DNA of 64,000 nt. Origin: Istiophorus platypterus (Eukaryota > Chordata > Actinopteri > Istiophoriformes > Istiophoridae). The notes beneath the pieces are model-generated. The model was given only the letters and a program-made list of their open reading frames with translations, searched no databases and had not been told where the DNA came from. A program made the position numbers and the translations under genes. Shown here in pieces: positions 23,245-36,434 of this stretch (position 1 is its first letter; each line of letters opens with the position of its first letter). The stretch lies in contig CM029112.1 of the NCBI GenBank assembly GCA_016859345.1, forward strand, positions 9,869,089 through 9,933,088, read 5' to 3'.

Positions 23245-25781
23245 ATGAAAACTGTAGCTCAGCAGATGTTCCGGACCTGCAACAAGCTTTCCTCTCGGTA
23301 AACTTGAGCTTATTCAGCCCAAACGTGCAGAGCGTCTGTCTGTGATTCGAATTGACTCCGGCTACCGATAAGGCCCCTTTTGTTTTGAAGGAATAGGGTG
23401 AACTTCGAAGTGTATTAACCCTGTAAAGAAAAAGACAAATTCATAAAACAAGATTGGCAGTTTTTGTGTGGTACACATGTGAGTTTTGTCCTTGGCCCTT
23501 AATACTCCTTTTTGGGATTATAAAAATGTATTTCTCAGCTGTTAACCTGAACATGTTTGGGGTTAGTGCTCGTTTTACTGCAAGAAAATCATATGACTGA
23601 AATGACCTCTTTACTTTTTTTTTTTCTTTTTTGAAGAAAAACGCCTAATGATGTCATGGAGGTCCACCCATCCAACATAGAAACGGCGGCGCAACTGGAA
23701 AACGTCCAACATATCCCCAGCCCTTCCTGTCCTCCCAGCGCGGAGGCCGTGCGAGAGGGCGCCCACCATGTGGCGGTGGTGATGGAGAGGGCCCACCATG
23801 GCGGCGGATGGCTCCTGTCGGGCATCATCTGCCTCAACATCCTGATCCTGGGCTGCGCCCTGGTCAGCGGCAGCGCCTTCAACAGCGTGGCCATCACCGC
23901 TGTGCACAGGCAGATCTTCCTCATCATCCTCCTCCTCCTCACAGCGCTGTGGATGCTCTTTTACACGGTCGTCACCTCCCGGAAGGATCAAGCGGTCCTG
24001 TTCAAAGACGGCCACGCTGGGCCTGTGTGGCTCAGAGGTGAGGAGTCTCTTGGGACTCTGTTTTTTAGTTAAGTGTCATTTCACAACTTAATTGCTCCGA
24101 TTATACTTTTATATTGTAGTTGGACTTGTGCTGTTCGGCCTGCTCAGTCTTCTCATGGACATCTTCAAGATTGCCAACTACGTGGGCTACCTTCACTGTG
24201 ACTCAGCTGTAAAAGTTGCCTTCCCTGTGGTGCAAGCTGTGTTTTTGGTTGTCCAGGTGGTTCCGTTTTATGAACATTACTCTTATGTATTTAAAGAACA
24301 TGCAGTATTATTTGCACTTGCGTATCGGGGGAAAAAAACTCAGTGATACCTGTTTTGTTTCAGACATACTTCCTGTGGATTCATGCAAAGGACTGTGTGC
24401 AGGTGCACACAAATTTTACACGGTAAATTATCAGTCAGTTCTTCACCTGTTGATGTTTAATCCTGCAGGGCGCTCATCGTTTCACTCTTTCAGGTGTGGG
24501 CTTACTCTTACACTTTCGACTAACCTGGTGGTGTGGATGGCAGCAGTGACCGAGGAATCCATTCACCAAACTGAGATACCCGATCTAAATTTCAGTTTCC
24601 CACACAAGATGTACAGAGGTATCTGCGCGTTTGTCACATCTAATCGGATTCATTCACGGTCGCCATTTTTAGAGATTAACTAACCTCAACTGTTCTTCCC
24701 ATTTCAGCCAGCTACGGTGATAAGAAGTGTAAATGCAGCCACTCGGTGTGTGGCACTTTCAAAGAGGCCTACTACTACCTGTACCCCTTCAACATAGAGT
24801 ACAGCCTCTTCGCTTCTGCCATGGCCTACGTCATGTGGAAAAATGTGGGTCGACTCGCGGAGGATCACAGCCACCACAACGTCAAGTTCCGTCCAAAGGA
24901 TGTTTGTTTGGGACCCTTGACGGGAATACTTCTGGTGGTGGTGGGACTGGTGACATTCATAGTGTACGAGGTGGACATACTGCAGGAGGAAGAGGACAAG
25001 AGAAATAAGGCCTTGCTGATTCATTTCATCATGAACATAGTGATAGTGAGCCTGATGTCCGTCTCCGCCATGATCGGCTGCATATTCTACAGGCTGGACC
25101 GCAGGGAGCACGTGTCGGAGAAAAACCCCACCCGTAGCCTGGATATGGGGCTGCTGTTCGGTGCCTCCATGGGCCAGTTCATCATCAGCTACTTCACCAT
25201 CGTGTCCGTGGTGGCGACGGGAGCCGGACACTACCTGAACGCCCTAAACCTGGCCTGGGCCGTGTTGATGGTGCTCCAGCTCGGCCTTCAGAATTACTTC
25301 ATCATCGAAGGCCTGCATCGGGAGCCCTTCCATGTGATGCAGGAAGCGGCGCTGCACACAAACGCCCACGCATTCCAAGAACACGTGGAAATGAGCCCTG
25401 TAATGGAGGGCAACAAGTCCAGCTACTTTCTGACCTCGAGTCTTGATAAGCTGGGTTGGAAGAGAAGAGTTCTGAAGGAAGTCTGCGCTTTTCTGCTGCT
25501 CGCTAACATCATCGTAAGTAGTTCCTATGCTTTGTTTTCTTAGATTAACTATAACTGCAACAGACCCAGTCCTCTTGTGTCCCACTCATTCATTTATTCT
25601 GTATCGACAGCTGTGGATCATGCCTGCATTTGGTGCTCGTCCCCAGTTCGATCATTCCACAGAGATACAATTCTACAAATTCACAATGTGGGCTGCTATC
25701 GTGAATATCGGACTTCCCTTTGGAATCTTCTATCGCATGCACTCAGTTGCCAGTCTGTTTGAGGTGTACTTAATCTCCTAG
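23245..25781 (+). CDS. otop2: Otopetrin proton channel, otop2-like copy B (7 coding exons)
   Basis: Exons are 23245-23297, 23637-24037, 24120-24256, 24364-24422, 24494-24618, 24708-25513 and 25611-25781, giving 583 residues. Exon 1 codes MKTVAQQMFRTCNKLSSR and joins in phase to KTPNDVMEVHPSN. A start at the later ATG (23656) would drop this leader, so the 5' exon is inferred from phase and a good GTAAAC donor. Family signatures include DGHAGPVWLR, TYFLWIHAKDCVQVHTNFTR, YYYLYPFNIEYSLFASAM, KNPTRSLDMGLLFGASMG, FIIEGLHREPF and LWIMPAFGARPQFDHSTE. Exons of 137, 59 and 171 bases are the same size as in copy A; the 125- and 806-base exons correspond to 143 and 845 there, the differences falling in loops. 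Its position next to hid1 matches human OTOP3, yet the sequence looks more like OTOP2. An ATTAAA at 25826-25831 may end the transcript. Confidence 0.93.
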
Positions 25782-27566
25782 CTGAACCTATTTTTGAGTA
25801 TGATTTATATGATAGCCTTTTGTGTATTAAATGTTTGAAGTTTAACTTGTTATATTAAAAAAATTTGAACCTAAACCATTATACATTAGTTGTCATTAGC
25901 TGTTGATTTGCTTCCTAGACATTTAAATTACCATATATAAATTCATTTTTACATAAGGTCCTGCGTTTGTGATGCAGACATTAGTCAATTATATGTATAG
26001 TTATTGATGACCAGGAGATTTAATTTGTCATCAGAATACGTGGTTACCTTTTTAGTAATGCAGTAGTCAGAGGTTTGAGGATGGTAACTAATAGTTCCCC
26101 TGATCATACTCTGGTATTGAAAACTAATTGTGGCCAATATCTGATCGTGACTCCTCGTAAAAGATGTAAGAGCAAACACATTCAATGCCTATTTCTTCTT
26201 TTTTTTTCCTGCATCCCAAATTGTAAAGTTGTAGTGTTCAGAGACACGATGGAGTATAAGTATCCAGTGTGACAATTCTGTCCCACAGAACAGATTTCCG
26301 GCTGTATCATTAACTACTAATCATCTGACCTGTTAAATGTCCCTCAAGATTTGTTTTGCAACCACTTTTGGGAAGGAAGTCTTAATCCCCAGTTTTGGAA
26401 GCACTGGTTTAGAGAAAGCAAGAAAAAGGCACAACCCTAGCTGAAATTCGATGCTCAAACATCCACAGCAGTATTTTTATACCCCAGTACCTCAATATTA
26501 TGGCTGTGTATTGCTGCAGAGAGATTTCTGGGGAAAAATGTCAGCTTGCTTTTAATTGTCAGTGTAAATGTGCCCTTTAAAAGTCAAAACTTTAGCTGAT
26601 TGATGCTAGAGAGGGGCATGGGGGGGGGGGCTTTAGTGGTCAAGGTATAAAAGTGCACCTTTAATTTTGCACAGCATGTTGTGGCTAAGCTCCATAAAGA
26701 GGGTGGACCTTACAATAGCTGTGCAGTTAATATGAATGATAAGGGCTGAATTAACAGCATTGGTGAGCATCCACCTAATTCAAAGAGTAAAAGGTGACAA
26801 CCATTTATATTGCTCAAATGATTCACAGCGGTTAATGAGATTCTCCATTAAAGCAAATTTCAGTTGCGTGACTAATACAGAATTCACAGATGGTTATCAA
26901 TATATATTTTCAGGAAAATACAATTTTTAACATCAAGCAATATAAGCATAACAACAACATCTGAACTTAAACCTGCTCATATAGATTAAAACATACAATC
27001 TATTATTGTCTCCAAAATCCATTAGAGTAACATAAATCGCATACACAACGAACGTAACCGACAACTCAAAGTGCAAGTTCACTTTAAAGCATGGCAAGTG
27101 CAATGCAAGAAACACCAATATCGTGCCCTCCAAGATATGTTACAAGCCTCTGTTGGGGCGCACCATATCCTCTATTACATGTCTGACTGGAAAGCTAAAC
27201 AATTTCCTCTTCCACATCTATGCTGTCAAGAAAAGAGCCTCAGCTTTCAGCGAACGCTCCAGTCATCCCAGTGCTTTGACAGACATTCTCTGGTCTTGAG
27301 GTCTGGAAAAAATGTTGAAACGCAGTTGTTTATGGGCAATAATGGGCAATTTGATCATCTGTCCTCTTAATCTGAGCGTTCTCTCCTCACTCATCAAAAT
27401 TACTCTCCTTCCCAGGTCAGTGGTGTGAGGGGCAAGCATTATGAAGATGAAAATTACGTTGGCAGATTCTAGAGAGTGAGGTTCAACGGGAAACCAGCAG
27501 ATACTCAAGGGGGGAGGAACCCTGGTGGTGAACAGTCCCATGTTTTTTGGTCAAAAAGCCTTCTGT
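25782..27566. other. Convergent spacer between otopetrin B and hid1
   Basis: AT-rich 3' flanks of two convergent genes. ATTAAA at 25826-25831 and 25854-25859 can serve the otopetrin. There is no clear AATAAA on the minus strand for hid1; minus-strand ATTAAA-like hexamers occur near 26552 and 26660. A G-run lies near 26621-26630. No coding sequence is recognised. Confidence 0.4.
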
Positions 27567-30500
27567 CTACATCCTCTGAATCTCAAATAGGCGGACATCA
27601 GTGTCATACCAAATAGGAGGGTCCACATTGCTAGGAAAATAATGAAAAACAAGATTTTAGTTTTAGTATGGAAAGACGACTATATGTATAATGCAGAGCT
27701 GTTATGTCTTACTCACCGCAAATAGACGACACCCCACATGTAAGTGCGAAACCACATGGCAGTGCCTGCGTTGGCCTGATACTTTCTGATGAGGATGGGG
27801 TGAGGGACTGGCAGCAGGCCCACTAAAGTGCCATGCTGGAGAAACTTCAGGATCTCCGATTCATCGGTCAAACCCCTGCAGGGGGGTAGCAGTAATATTT
27901 CAAAAGAATCTAAAGCAATTTATGGCTTTTACATTCTGACCACAAAAAGAAACTGAAGTCTTTACATACTTGTCGATGCAGATCTTCTCCACCTGGGGAA
28001 CTAACACTTGCAGAAGACGCATGATAGTCTGCAAGGGTAGCTTACACTTCCAGGAGAGTACCTGGGGCAAAAGAGGTAAATCCAATCAATTGCTCATTCT
28101 GCCAAATAGCCAACATGTATCAAAAAGAAAAATAAACAACAAGAAGAAAAGATGTTACTGACCCACTCTGGTGTGGGAGCCCAAAACGTTGCTGATGACA
28201 CGCTAGACAAACGTCTCCTCTCCATTTCTGCTTCAGTGTAGAAAACGTCCTGATAGTGGGGAAAAAACAAATAGATTTACCAACATGCATATGTTTTTAA
28301 ACAAACACAAACGTTCACACTTACTTCATTATCTCTGCCTGAGTTTGACTCTGTATCGCTGGTCCCGGCGACTGCGCTTTGGTCTGGGTGGACAGTGTGT
28401 GGGGAATCTGTCTTTGGGACGGACACCATGGTGCCGTCCTCTGACACCTGCGACTTCTCGGTCAGTTTATCAATGCCTGCAGGAAACAGGGAAATCAGAA
28501 GATTCCGTGCTAAGAACTTACGTTGGGTACAAAACAGACAGCTACCCCAAAGTCATGAGACATTAATTATTTTACAAAATTGGAAAAGTATGGTATATTA
28601 ACTAATGAGCCAGTTTAACACGTCCAAACATCCAAATAGCATATAGAGTCAGTACCTGGCATAGCAACTAAACTGGCCTTCAGTGTACCGGGCTCTGCTG
28701 GCACAGCAGGATGAGAGCCCTCCATTGACACAGTTTCCTGGGAGCTGGTGCGAGAAATGACATCTGGCGACTTCCTCTTCCTCTGCAAAGCCTTTTGAAT
28801 GGAGGCGGGATCAGAGGGCAGGTTGGCCAGCTGGTGGAACACATTACGTTTGCGGATGATGGCATACACTAGGTTGCAGTTTCCTGGAGGTGAGTGGATG
28901 GACAGATTTTATATGAGCAGGTGTGTCTGCAAAAGCTGCAAAACAAAGCCTGTTCTAGATATTTACACACTAGAACACTCAGCTTTCTCTCACCATCGAA
29001 CTGGTACTGGATAATATTGTTAAAAGCCTCAAGAAGGAAGAATACGAGGTGATGGTTCTGGGCTGCAGAGAACAGGAACCAGCTGGTGGAGAAGGCCTCC
29101 AGCAGGTGGAGCAGTTTATTGGCTGCCACCATAGACAGGCTCTTCAGGTAGGGGGACACTGCAGAATAAGCAGAAGAATTATAATGTAAAAAAAGGAAAA
29201 AACAAAAAAGTACTGCCAGTCATTTTTAAAAAAATTAATTAAACCATAAACAGTGAAAATTATTTCTGAAGACATGTCCAAAGTTTAATAGTTGATGTTA
29301 AAATCAAGTCAGTGCATTGCCCAACAGATGGCACCAAAGCAATTCACCATTTACAACAATGGTGAGTAGGCAGTCAAACAGAGGCTGGAGACGTTGGTGG
29401 CCTGTGGTGATAATCTTGTGAAACACCTACAAAACAAACCAGTGACAGCTGTGAGCATGGGCTGCCTTTTTAAAAATATTAACCAGCATTAAAGAACTTT
29501 ATCATAGATGATTTAATGTAGCAGGTGTCTCACCACTATAAGCAGGTCAGCGTGAGTCCCTGTGAACACCGGGATGTCCATGGGCACGTGGACGGAGTAG
29601 GGCTTATTCAAGCGCACACCAAAGTTTCTCTCCCCGCTCAACAGCAGCAAAATGAACACGCCGATGTGCATGAGTCCAACGCGGGCTGCACCCCGGGAAG
29701 AAACACATCAGAATGAATGTGCATCAGAGGCAGAGGCCTGATAGTTGCGAGGAAACTGGTAATCAGACTTACACTGGTCAGCCCTGGCATCATTCAGGTA
29801 GTAGAGTATCGGAACCAGAATATCCAGCACATCACTGCTCTTAAGGACAAAAAACAGGAACTTCTGCCATGGAAAAACATAGCAGATTGTGTTGAATATA
29901 GAAATCACAGATTTTTAATTCTTCATCTGACCAAAGAAACTCTTCATTATTTTTCCTTCCAACCTTATTGAAGTCACATAGCTTCCAGAAGAGAACCAAA
30001 AGCTCTTGGTGAAACTGGATCTTCTTTGTGGAGTTAGGGAGGTAAGTCTGAGTCAGAGGGTTGGTCAGCAGACGAGCCAGGCCCTTCAGTACAAAGTCAA
30101 AGTCCTGCCATAGGAAGAACACGAGAAGCTCCGGACAAGTGATCTTTACAGCGAAAATCTTTGTTGTATTTTACAGAAATGATGATATGGGTACCTCTTC
30201 TCTGTGAATCCTCGACAAATAATTCACAAACAGGTTCTCGGGTCCTGTAGACTGCACAAAGATACAGAGAATTATTCATCCACATCAAACACATGCCATA
30301 TAGTCTTTAGATTGTTTCTTTTTTTTCCCCTGTGGTCTTGGTGCCGTACCTCTTGTTCCTCCATGCTGGACGGGGAGGCCGGGCGGTGGGGAACCCCTCC
30401 GTCATGCTCCAGCGTCACAATAAGGATCTGTACAGCCTGCTCCACCAGCTGCTCCCGGTAGTCTGAGAAGAGCAGGTGGTTGTACGGGATGCCGTAGCCC

Positions 30501-33500
30501 ACTGGATCATAGGCGCACACCACGTTCAGCAGGGAGGTGAACAGAGGCAGAGCATGTCTAGGGACAAATTCGTGAAGACCATGTTAACAAATCATGTACA
30601 TCTGTGAGTCTCTAGAACTTAAGGTCCACTTTTACGTCTGAAATTTTATCCACATCTCACTGACAACTGAACCACAAGCCATCTCCTTGATAAATTAGTT
30701 TGCTTGTTTATCATGGAGATGGCTTATGTCTACTTGTAATGAAGACCTTGAGATGTGGTTGAAAGCCCTGAAAAAACCTGGTAAGTGGACCTTGGACCGA
30801 AGGTTTGTTGTCAGATATATTTTGCTTACAAGTTGTCTGTTTTTTTCACAGTAAAGTAAAATCAAAATTATAAGGGTTATATTTTTTGTGCCATTTAAAA
30901 GGACTGACAAAATCAGCTGACAATTGGAAGATGAACATCATTGCATATGTTGACCAAATGTATGGTTTTGCGCATTACCTATTTTCTGTGGAGCAGAAGA
31001 AAGTGACCCACGGGTTGAGGACATTGTTGTCAGATGAGGGAGGTAGGTACATGGCCTCAGAGAAGCAGGTTAGTAACAATCTCAGCAACTCTGTCCTGGA
31101 GAGGATCAGAGACAGAGACACAGAGGTGGACAGAAACTAAACGCTGGTTAACCCAAACTGTAGATGAGAGAGTAAAGACTGTTTGTGATACATACTGTAT
31201 GTTGCCAAGCACAGCTGGACACAGCTGACCAACTCACCTATTCAGGTCATGGATGTAGTTGAGAGGGGGGGACTGTGCAAAGCCCACCCCTGCCTCCCAG
31301 ATGTATTCACAGCTGTCAATAGACTGCATGTTCTCTACCGAGTCCTGGGTGGGGCAACCAAAAAGACCTTAAAATGTAATTCTTTAGTTCAAAGTATAAA
31401 ATTAGCAAATCAAGAACATGTGTTTAATGACACTGCAATCATTTTCTATACTTTCTAAAATGATCTGTAAACAAATCTAAAGGAAATATTAGGTTGTTTA
31501 AACCCTGCATTCTACAGTGACACGTGAGACACACTTTGTCAACCAACACAGCCTGCACAGCCTTATTTTTCCACTTACTTACACTTAGACTTCTTCCTAC
31601 TTTGGCTCATCAGTGAAAAAAAAGTTTGTTTTTAAAGAAAAAAACAACCAATTCCGTCTCCGAAGTTCCCTAAGGAGCTATACCTGAGCCCATTTTCCGT
31701 GATGCGGTTCAGGGGAGAAATGACGAAATGAGTGGGAAATTATGAGTGTAGTACAGTATACTACAGTTTATGAGGGAAGAGCCTTCATTGCGATCTGTGA
31801 AGTTGCAGTCTTATATGCAACTCCTTACTAATGAGAGACGAGGAATTCTGCCTGTCACTGGCAGTGTATCATCCATCATGATCTCTTTCTACATCCTCCC
31901 CTCAGAGATACTTGAGTGACAGATCAGTTGGGCAACTTTAGACCAGGAAGAAGTAAACAGCGCTCAAAAAAACTATGTCTGGCCTTTAAAACAATCCGTT
32001 AGAGTAAGGGCAAGAAAAATGTGAAATATTTGCATTCCCGTCTGCCACTACTGTCATAATCTGTTTGCAGGAGCTGTTTTTTGGTTTTGTTTTTTTTCGG
32101 GGGGATGGTGATGACATAACGACTTGATGACACTGGACTGCACATTGTTTAGGGGCACTGCATACTCACAGGGCCTCTCTTGTGGCTGTGCACAGTGAAG
32201 TCAGGGCAGAAGAGCAGGTCAGCGATAGCCAGGAGCAGCGACTCGGCCAGTGGACGAGCTCCGTCATCATCATCCAGCTCATCCGTCTGGAAAGGGAAGG
32301 ATATAAAGTATTTATGAGGCTCAATCCAGATGTTGAACATTATTCTCTACCATTCATTGAAAAAAAAGACATAAATGGTAACATTAAAAAGTGTTAATGG
32401 TTCGTAAGAAATGGCTCAGCACAGCTGAAATTACATTGCAGCCATATATTGCCTGCTCTGCAGGAAAAAAGTAAAACATACCTCCTTACAACTGGAATGA
32501 GGAAACCAATTCAAATGACCACATGAGTGAAAGATATGTACTCATGAAAAGTATGGGCTTATAACCCTGATGCATTATTATATTGAGTTAGAAAGCATCT
32601 GAGAAGCCTGATGACCATTGCATTTTGTAATTTTAGCAACAAACAAAAGTAATTTATGCTCAAAGTAGATTATGCAAAGAACAGCATTGCTGTCTGATAA
32701 TCAGTGTTGAGAGTGATTATAAAGCCCGTTTTGATGCTCATGTTTATATGGCTTATCTCAAATAGTGTTACAATAAGCTTTCTTTTGCCTTGTGTGCTCA
32801 CCCCAGCCCGCCCAGCACCAGGCACCGTTGACCAGAAGAATCCTCTCCAGTCCTGGTCCTCGAAGATGTAGGGAAGGATGCGGGTCAGGATGCGAGTGCA
32901 GTTCAGGATCACCTGCTTCTCCCTCTCAGTGGGGCAGCCAGACTCTGCACCCTGCACCAGCTTCTCCACAGCCTGAAGAGTCAGGAAACACGACCAAGGG
33001 GGAAACAGGATGTCATAGGAACCTCTTCTGAGCTGGACACACTGCTATATTGTTTTACGTCAGACAGATAAAGCTTGCTATAGTGCTCTTTAATTTAATT
33101 CTAGTAACCCAATTGGCGTCAGCAACATTGGTGCTAGTTCTCAGGTGGTTAATGAGGCCTTACCCAGTCACAATGCACAGTATAATCAACAACATCTTAG
33201 TTGCTGGCAGGGTTTTTCCATAAGAAATTGTAGTATTGTTTTTTAAATGTTTTCATTTGCAAATTCTTTGTAAATCCAAATGAAGCTGGACTTATGGGCA
33301 GTGGAAAAACACCTTTAAAGTGAGCATATTCTTATGATATAATAATTCCCATTGACTATGCTGTCACACTGGATACTAATGATTTTGTTTGGGAGAACAA
33401 AGATGCAACATCTGAACAAAGGAAACTGGCAACAATACTGAAGTGTCTTCGGTCAGTAAACATGAAACTCGTAAATTGTTCATTAAAGTCTATGTGTACT

Positions 33501-34231
33501 TGATATCCTTTACCGGGAAGTACATTACATATCTACACTTTGTTTCTTTTGACAATGAAAATATTTTTGCCTATGAGATGGGGACATGTTGGCTGTCGCG
33601 TTGGGCCTTTAACATAAATTTACTGTTGAAAATTATTCATTTTCCACATTTAATAAACAGCATGCTGCAGCTGTTGTCTGACGTTGTTAACAAACCCATT
33701 TGAGTCAGCTCAGCTTCGAGGGGTCTGCTCTCCCCCAGTTTATTTAATTAGGCTGTAAGTACCCAGTATGTCTGTTTTGTTTCTGATAGGCAGCTTCAAA
33801 TGGAAGCTGGGAGCAAGAGACAGGAAGCAAGGGGAAGGGAAGGGGAGTTGACTCACTTATTCCCACATCTGAGAGTGTGAGGCAGTGCCTTGCTGACAGA
33901 CGCCAGTGCTGGGCTCTAGCAAACAGAATCCTGCATTGTTTCAAGATAACATTATTCCGTGAGGTCGCTTTAATGTAAGCATGTCTCCATGGACTCTAAT
34001 CTCCTACAACACAAAAAAAATAAAGTACATTTGCATGGGTGTGACCAATGTTTTTGGGTGTCTGTGTGAGTACTACCTTATAACACAGGGTTGCTAGATT
34101 TGAGGGGGACTCCTCTCGAACAGCTCTTATCTCCGCAGCTGGCACCAGAGCAAAAACATCCTGGACGGTGGTGGTGGTGTCTGCCCAGAACTGGTCCCAG
34201 AAGGCATCGTCCGTGGCTTCCACTGGCTGCG

Positions 34232-34274
<43 letters not shown>

Positions 34275-35049
34275 AAAAAGAATAAAGAAAAATATATTAA
34301 AAGTTTACATTTCCCTTCCCTAATAACTGAGCCAAAGGGAGCATTTCACGTCAGTGGGATATCAGCTACAATGGCCTGACTGATCTTGCATCCAAGTGCA
34401 GCGCATTAAACTATCGCCCCCCCCCCCTTTTAATCATAACCCATACGTGGTTGTTTAGTCTTGTGTTGCACAGCTCGCCCGAGGGCTTCCTAATGGCAAT
34501 GTAAACAGCAGCAGCCAGGACGCATTATCTGGCGCGCTGATCTCGGCACAGTCCACCTGCCCCGTCGCCAAGACCTCCGGACCTACGTCACCAGCCTTGA
34601 TTCAGCAACGCCACCATTTATCCCTTCGTCAAAACTGAGCGTGTAGCCCACGGGCTGAATGAATCGTCCGATGTAAATCTGCATCGCAGGATGGACCGTC
34701 AAGTAAAAACCAGCAGCAAATGGTGCAGATACGGAATTACATGCGTGCGGTCTTTTTACATCGGCTTAAAATAAATTTAGACATTTAGATAATCTCAAAA
34801 TAAAATAAATGTGAATTTAAAAGGCTACATGCAACATGAGGATTGCAGCATTATGATGGGTTTGTTTTGTTTTTTTGTTTTTTTGTTTTTTTTTTTGCGT
34901 TATCGCGTCTCCTCGGTGATGCGCTCATCGGCTCCGTCTCTCCATCAATAATCCTTTATTCGAGCGTGCGGAAGCGCACATACCTGTGTTTTGGTTGTCA
35001 GCTGAATCACCGCTTTCCTGAAGTTCAGTTTGGAGTCGGTGCTGCCCAT
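27567..35049 (-). CDS. hid1: HID1 domain protein, dense-core vesicle/trans-Golgi factor (19 coding exons)
   Basis: Exons: 35049-34984, 34226-34077, 32972-32802, 32286-32170, 31344-31238, 31095-30979, 30557-30350, 30251-30195, 30104-29964, 29863-29773, 29685-29534, 29426-29348, 29158-28994, 28883-28656, 28476-28325, 28249-28163, 28061-27970, 27875-27717 and 27630-27567. They join in phase to 800 residues (human 788). The N-terminus MGSTDSKLNF keeps Gly2, the N-myristoylation site known for HID1. Conserved blocks include VEATDDAFWDQFWADT, AVREESPSNLATLCYK, LPYIFEDQDWRGFFWSTVPG, NPLTQTYLPNSTKKIQFHQE and the end NVDPPIWYDTDVRLFEIQRM. The stretch after about residue 620 (KTDSPHTVHPDQSAVAG) is low-complexity and divergent. 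HID1 works in peptide-hormone sorting and dense-core vesicle maturation at the trans-Golgi. For exon 8 the upstream AG (30252) keeps the frame and the nearer CAG at 30245 does not. The human neighbour is OTOP3, as here. Confidence 0.97.
34231..34275. repeat. (GAAA)n microsatellite forming the hid1 exon 2 polypyrimidine tract
   Basis: About eleven GAAA units on the plus strand read as (TTTC)n in the hid1 transcript and end two bases before the CGCAG acceptor of coding exon 2 (34226). It is also a homopurine-homopyrimidine tract able to form H-DNA. Confidence 0.9.
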
Positions 35050-36434
35050 TGCGATTATTTCCCCCTTTATACTAGACAGGACCGCTGCTCCTGAGGATCC
35101 CTGATAATCTCACCTCCGTCCTTCGCTTGAGTCATTGGCGGAGGCGTTTTTCCACACTATTGGCTGGATGGACAGGGCCGTAACTTCCGGGTTGCGAAGA
35201 TGTCAAGCCTTCGGTTCGGTTTGCATTGTTTTGTTCCCAGCATTTTAACGTATATACACGGCACATTTTATTTTTCTGCAATGTCCTTAGACTGGAAATG
35301 GTTCCATACTTTGGAATAAAATAGCCTTAATGATTTACATACTCGAAATGCCGCTGCTCACTGTTACATCATAGATCTGCTTTTTATTTTAGACACAGTT
35401 CGGTATTTTCAACCCCTGAATCAATTATTCAATCCAGCTACAATCTGTCGAACAGGACGGTTCAATTGTAAACAGCGACATCTGTTGGGGAAATTCGTCT
35501 TGTGTTAGGAGATATTTGTGATTATTAGAGCGTCTGATCGGGCTAATTACATTTTTATAGCAACACACAAATTTCCTCTACAAGCTTCTAGGATCCACTT
35601 GATTATTAAAATGCTATTAAAATACAATTTTGCAGACAGCTGCAGTATTTTAATGTTGCCTTCATGTGCCGCTCGTATACTTGGCAATATAACATACGTG
35701 TAAACTACCTAATAGGGTACATAACTTTAGTAACCGCCATTGTTATTGTGATTATCGCACCCATTGCAATTAAATCTCTGAAACCGCAAGATATTCTACT
35801 AAACGCACCATAACACATAATAACGCCACATGCGTGTTTTACGTCTGACGGCCATTAAAAACACCATTGTTGGTCTCTGCGCAGCCGCAGTGCCATGTAA
35901 ACACAACCCGACGCGGTTAGCCGACGGTTCTAGCTCGGGCTAACGCCGCTAGCTAAATCGGGCCAGGAGAGCTGTAATCTTACCCGGGCGGTATCACGAC
36001 TATTATTAGCCTTCGGTGAAAGAAGCTACGCGGTTTCCTAAGTATGTGGTGTAAACCAGCTAACTGAGTAAGATCATCGGCTGAGAAGGTTAGCCAGCGG
36101 TGACGTTAGCGTTAGCTTGTAACCAATGATAAAGCGTTTCGGGCCGGCCCGTTAACTAGCTAGCCCGCTACAGCCCGACCGACTCCGCGGTCTGATGGTA
36201 TCGCTGTACCCATTCGCCAAATCTGATCGTTTTGTTAGCGTCGCCAAAAATGTCTCATGTTATCACGTTTTGATTCGGCGTGATCGTGTGGCCGGGAAAG
36301 GTTAGTTTTCCTAACTCGGGTGACAGGACGTCGACTGACAAGAAAACGAGCTACGTCAACCAGCCGGGTCATCCAGTCTGGGTCAGACCAAAAAACAAAA
36401 GGGCGACGCGTCGTGATTGACTTAGTGTCATCAT
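35050..36434. promoter_or_regulatory. Divergent promoter region of hid1 and fam104a
   Basis: About 1.4 kb separates the two start codons, which point away from each other. The hid1-proximal part is of mixed composition. From about 35,880 to 36,430 the sequence is CpG-rich with many gctagc/gttagc-like words and probably contains the fam104a promoter and 5' UTR. The middle (35,220-35,870) is AT-rich without visible features. Confidence 0.5.

Noticed and set aside
23611..24015. Minus-strand frames opposite otopetrin B exon 2, and similar antisense frames at 24704-25231
   Set aside because: They are antisense shadows of real coding exons.
30245..30251. Alternative acceptor at 30245 for hid1 exon 8
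   Set aside because: Using this nearer AG breaks the reading frame with exon 7; the AG ending at 30252 keeps STGPENLFVNYL in phase.
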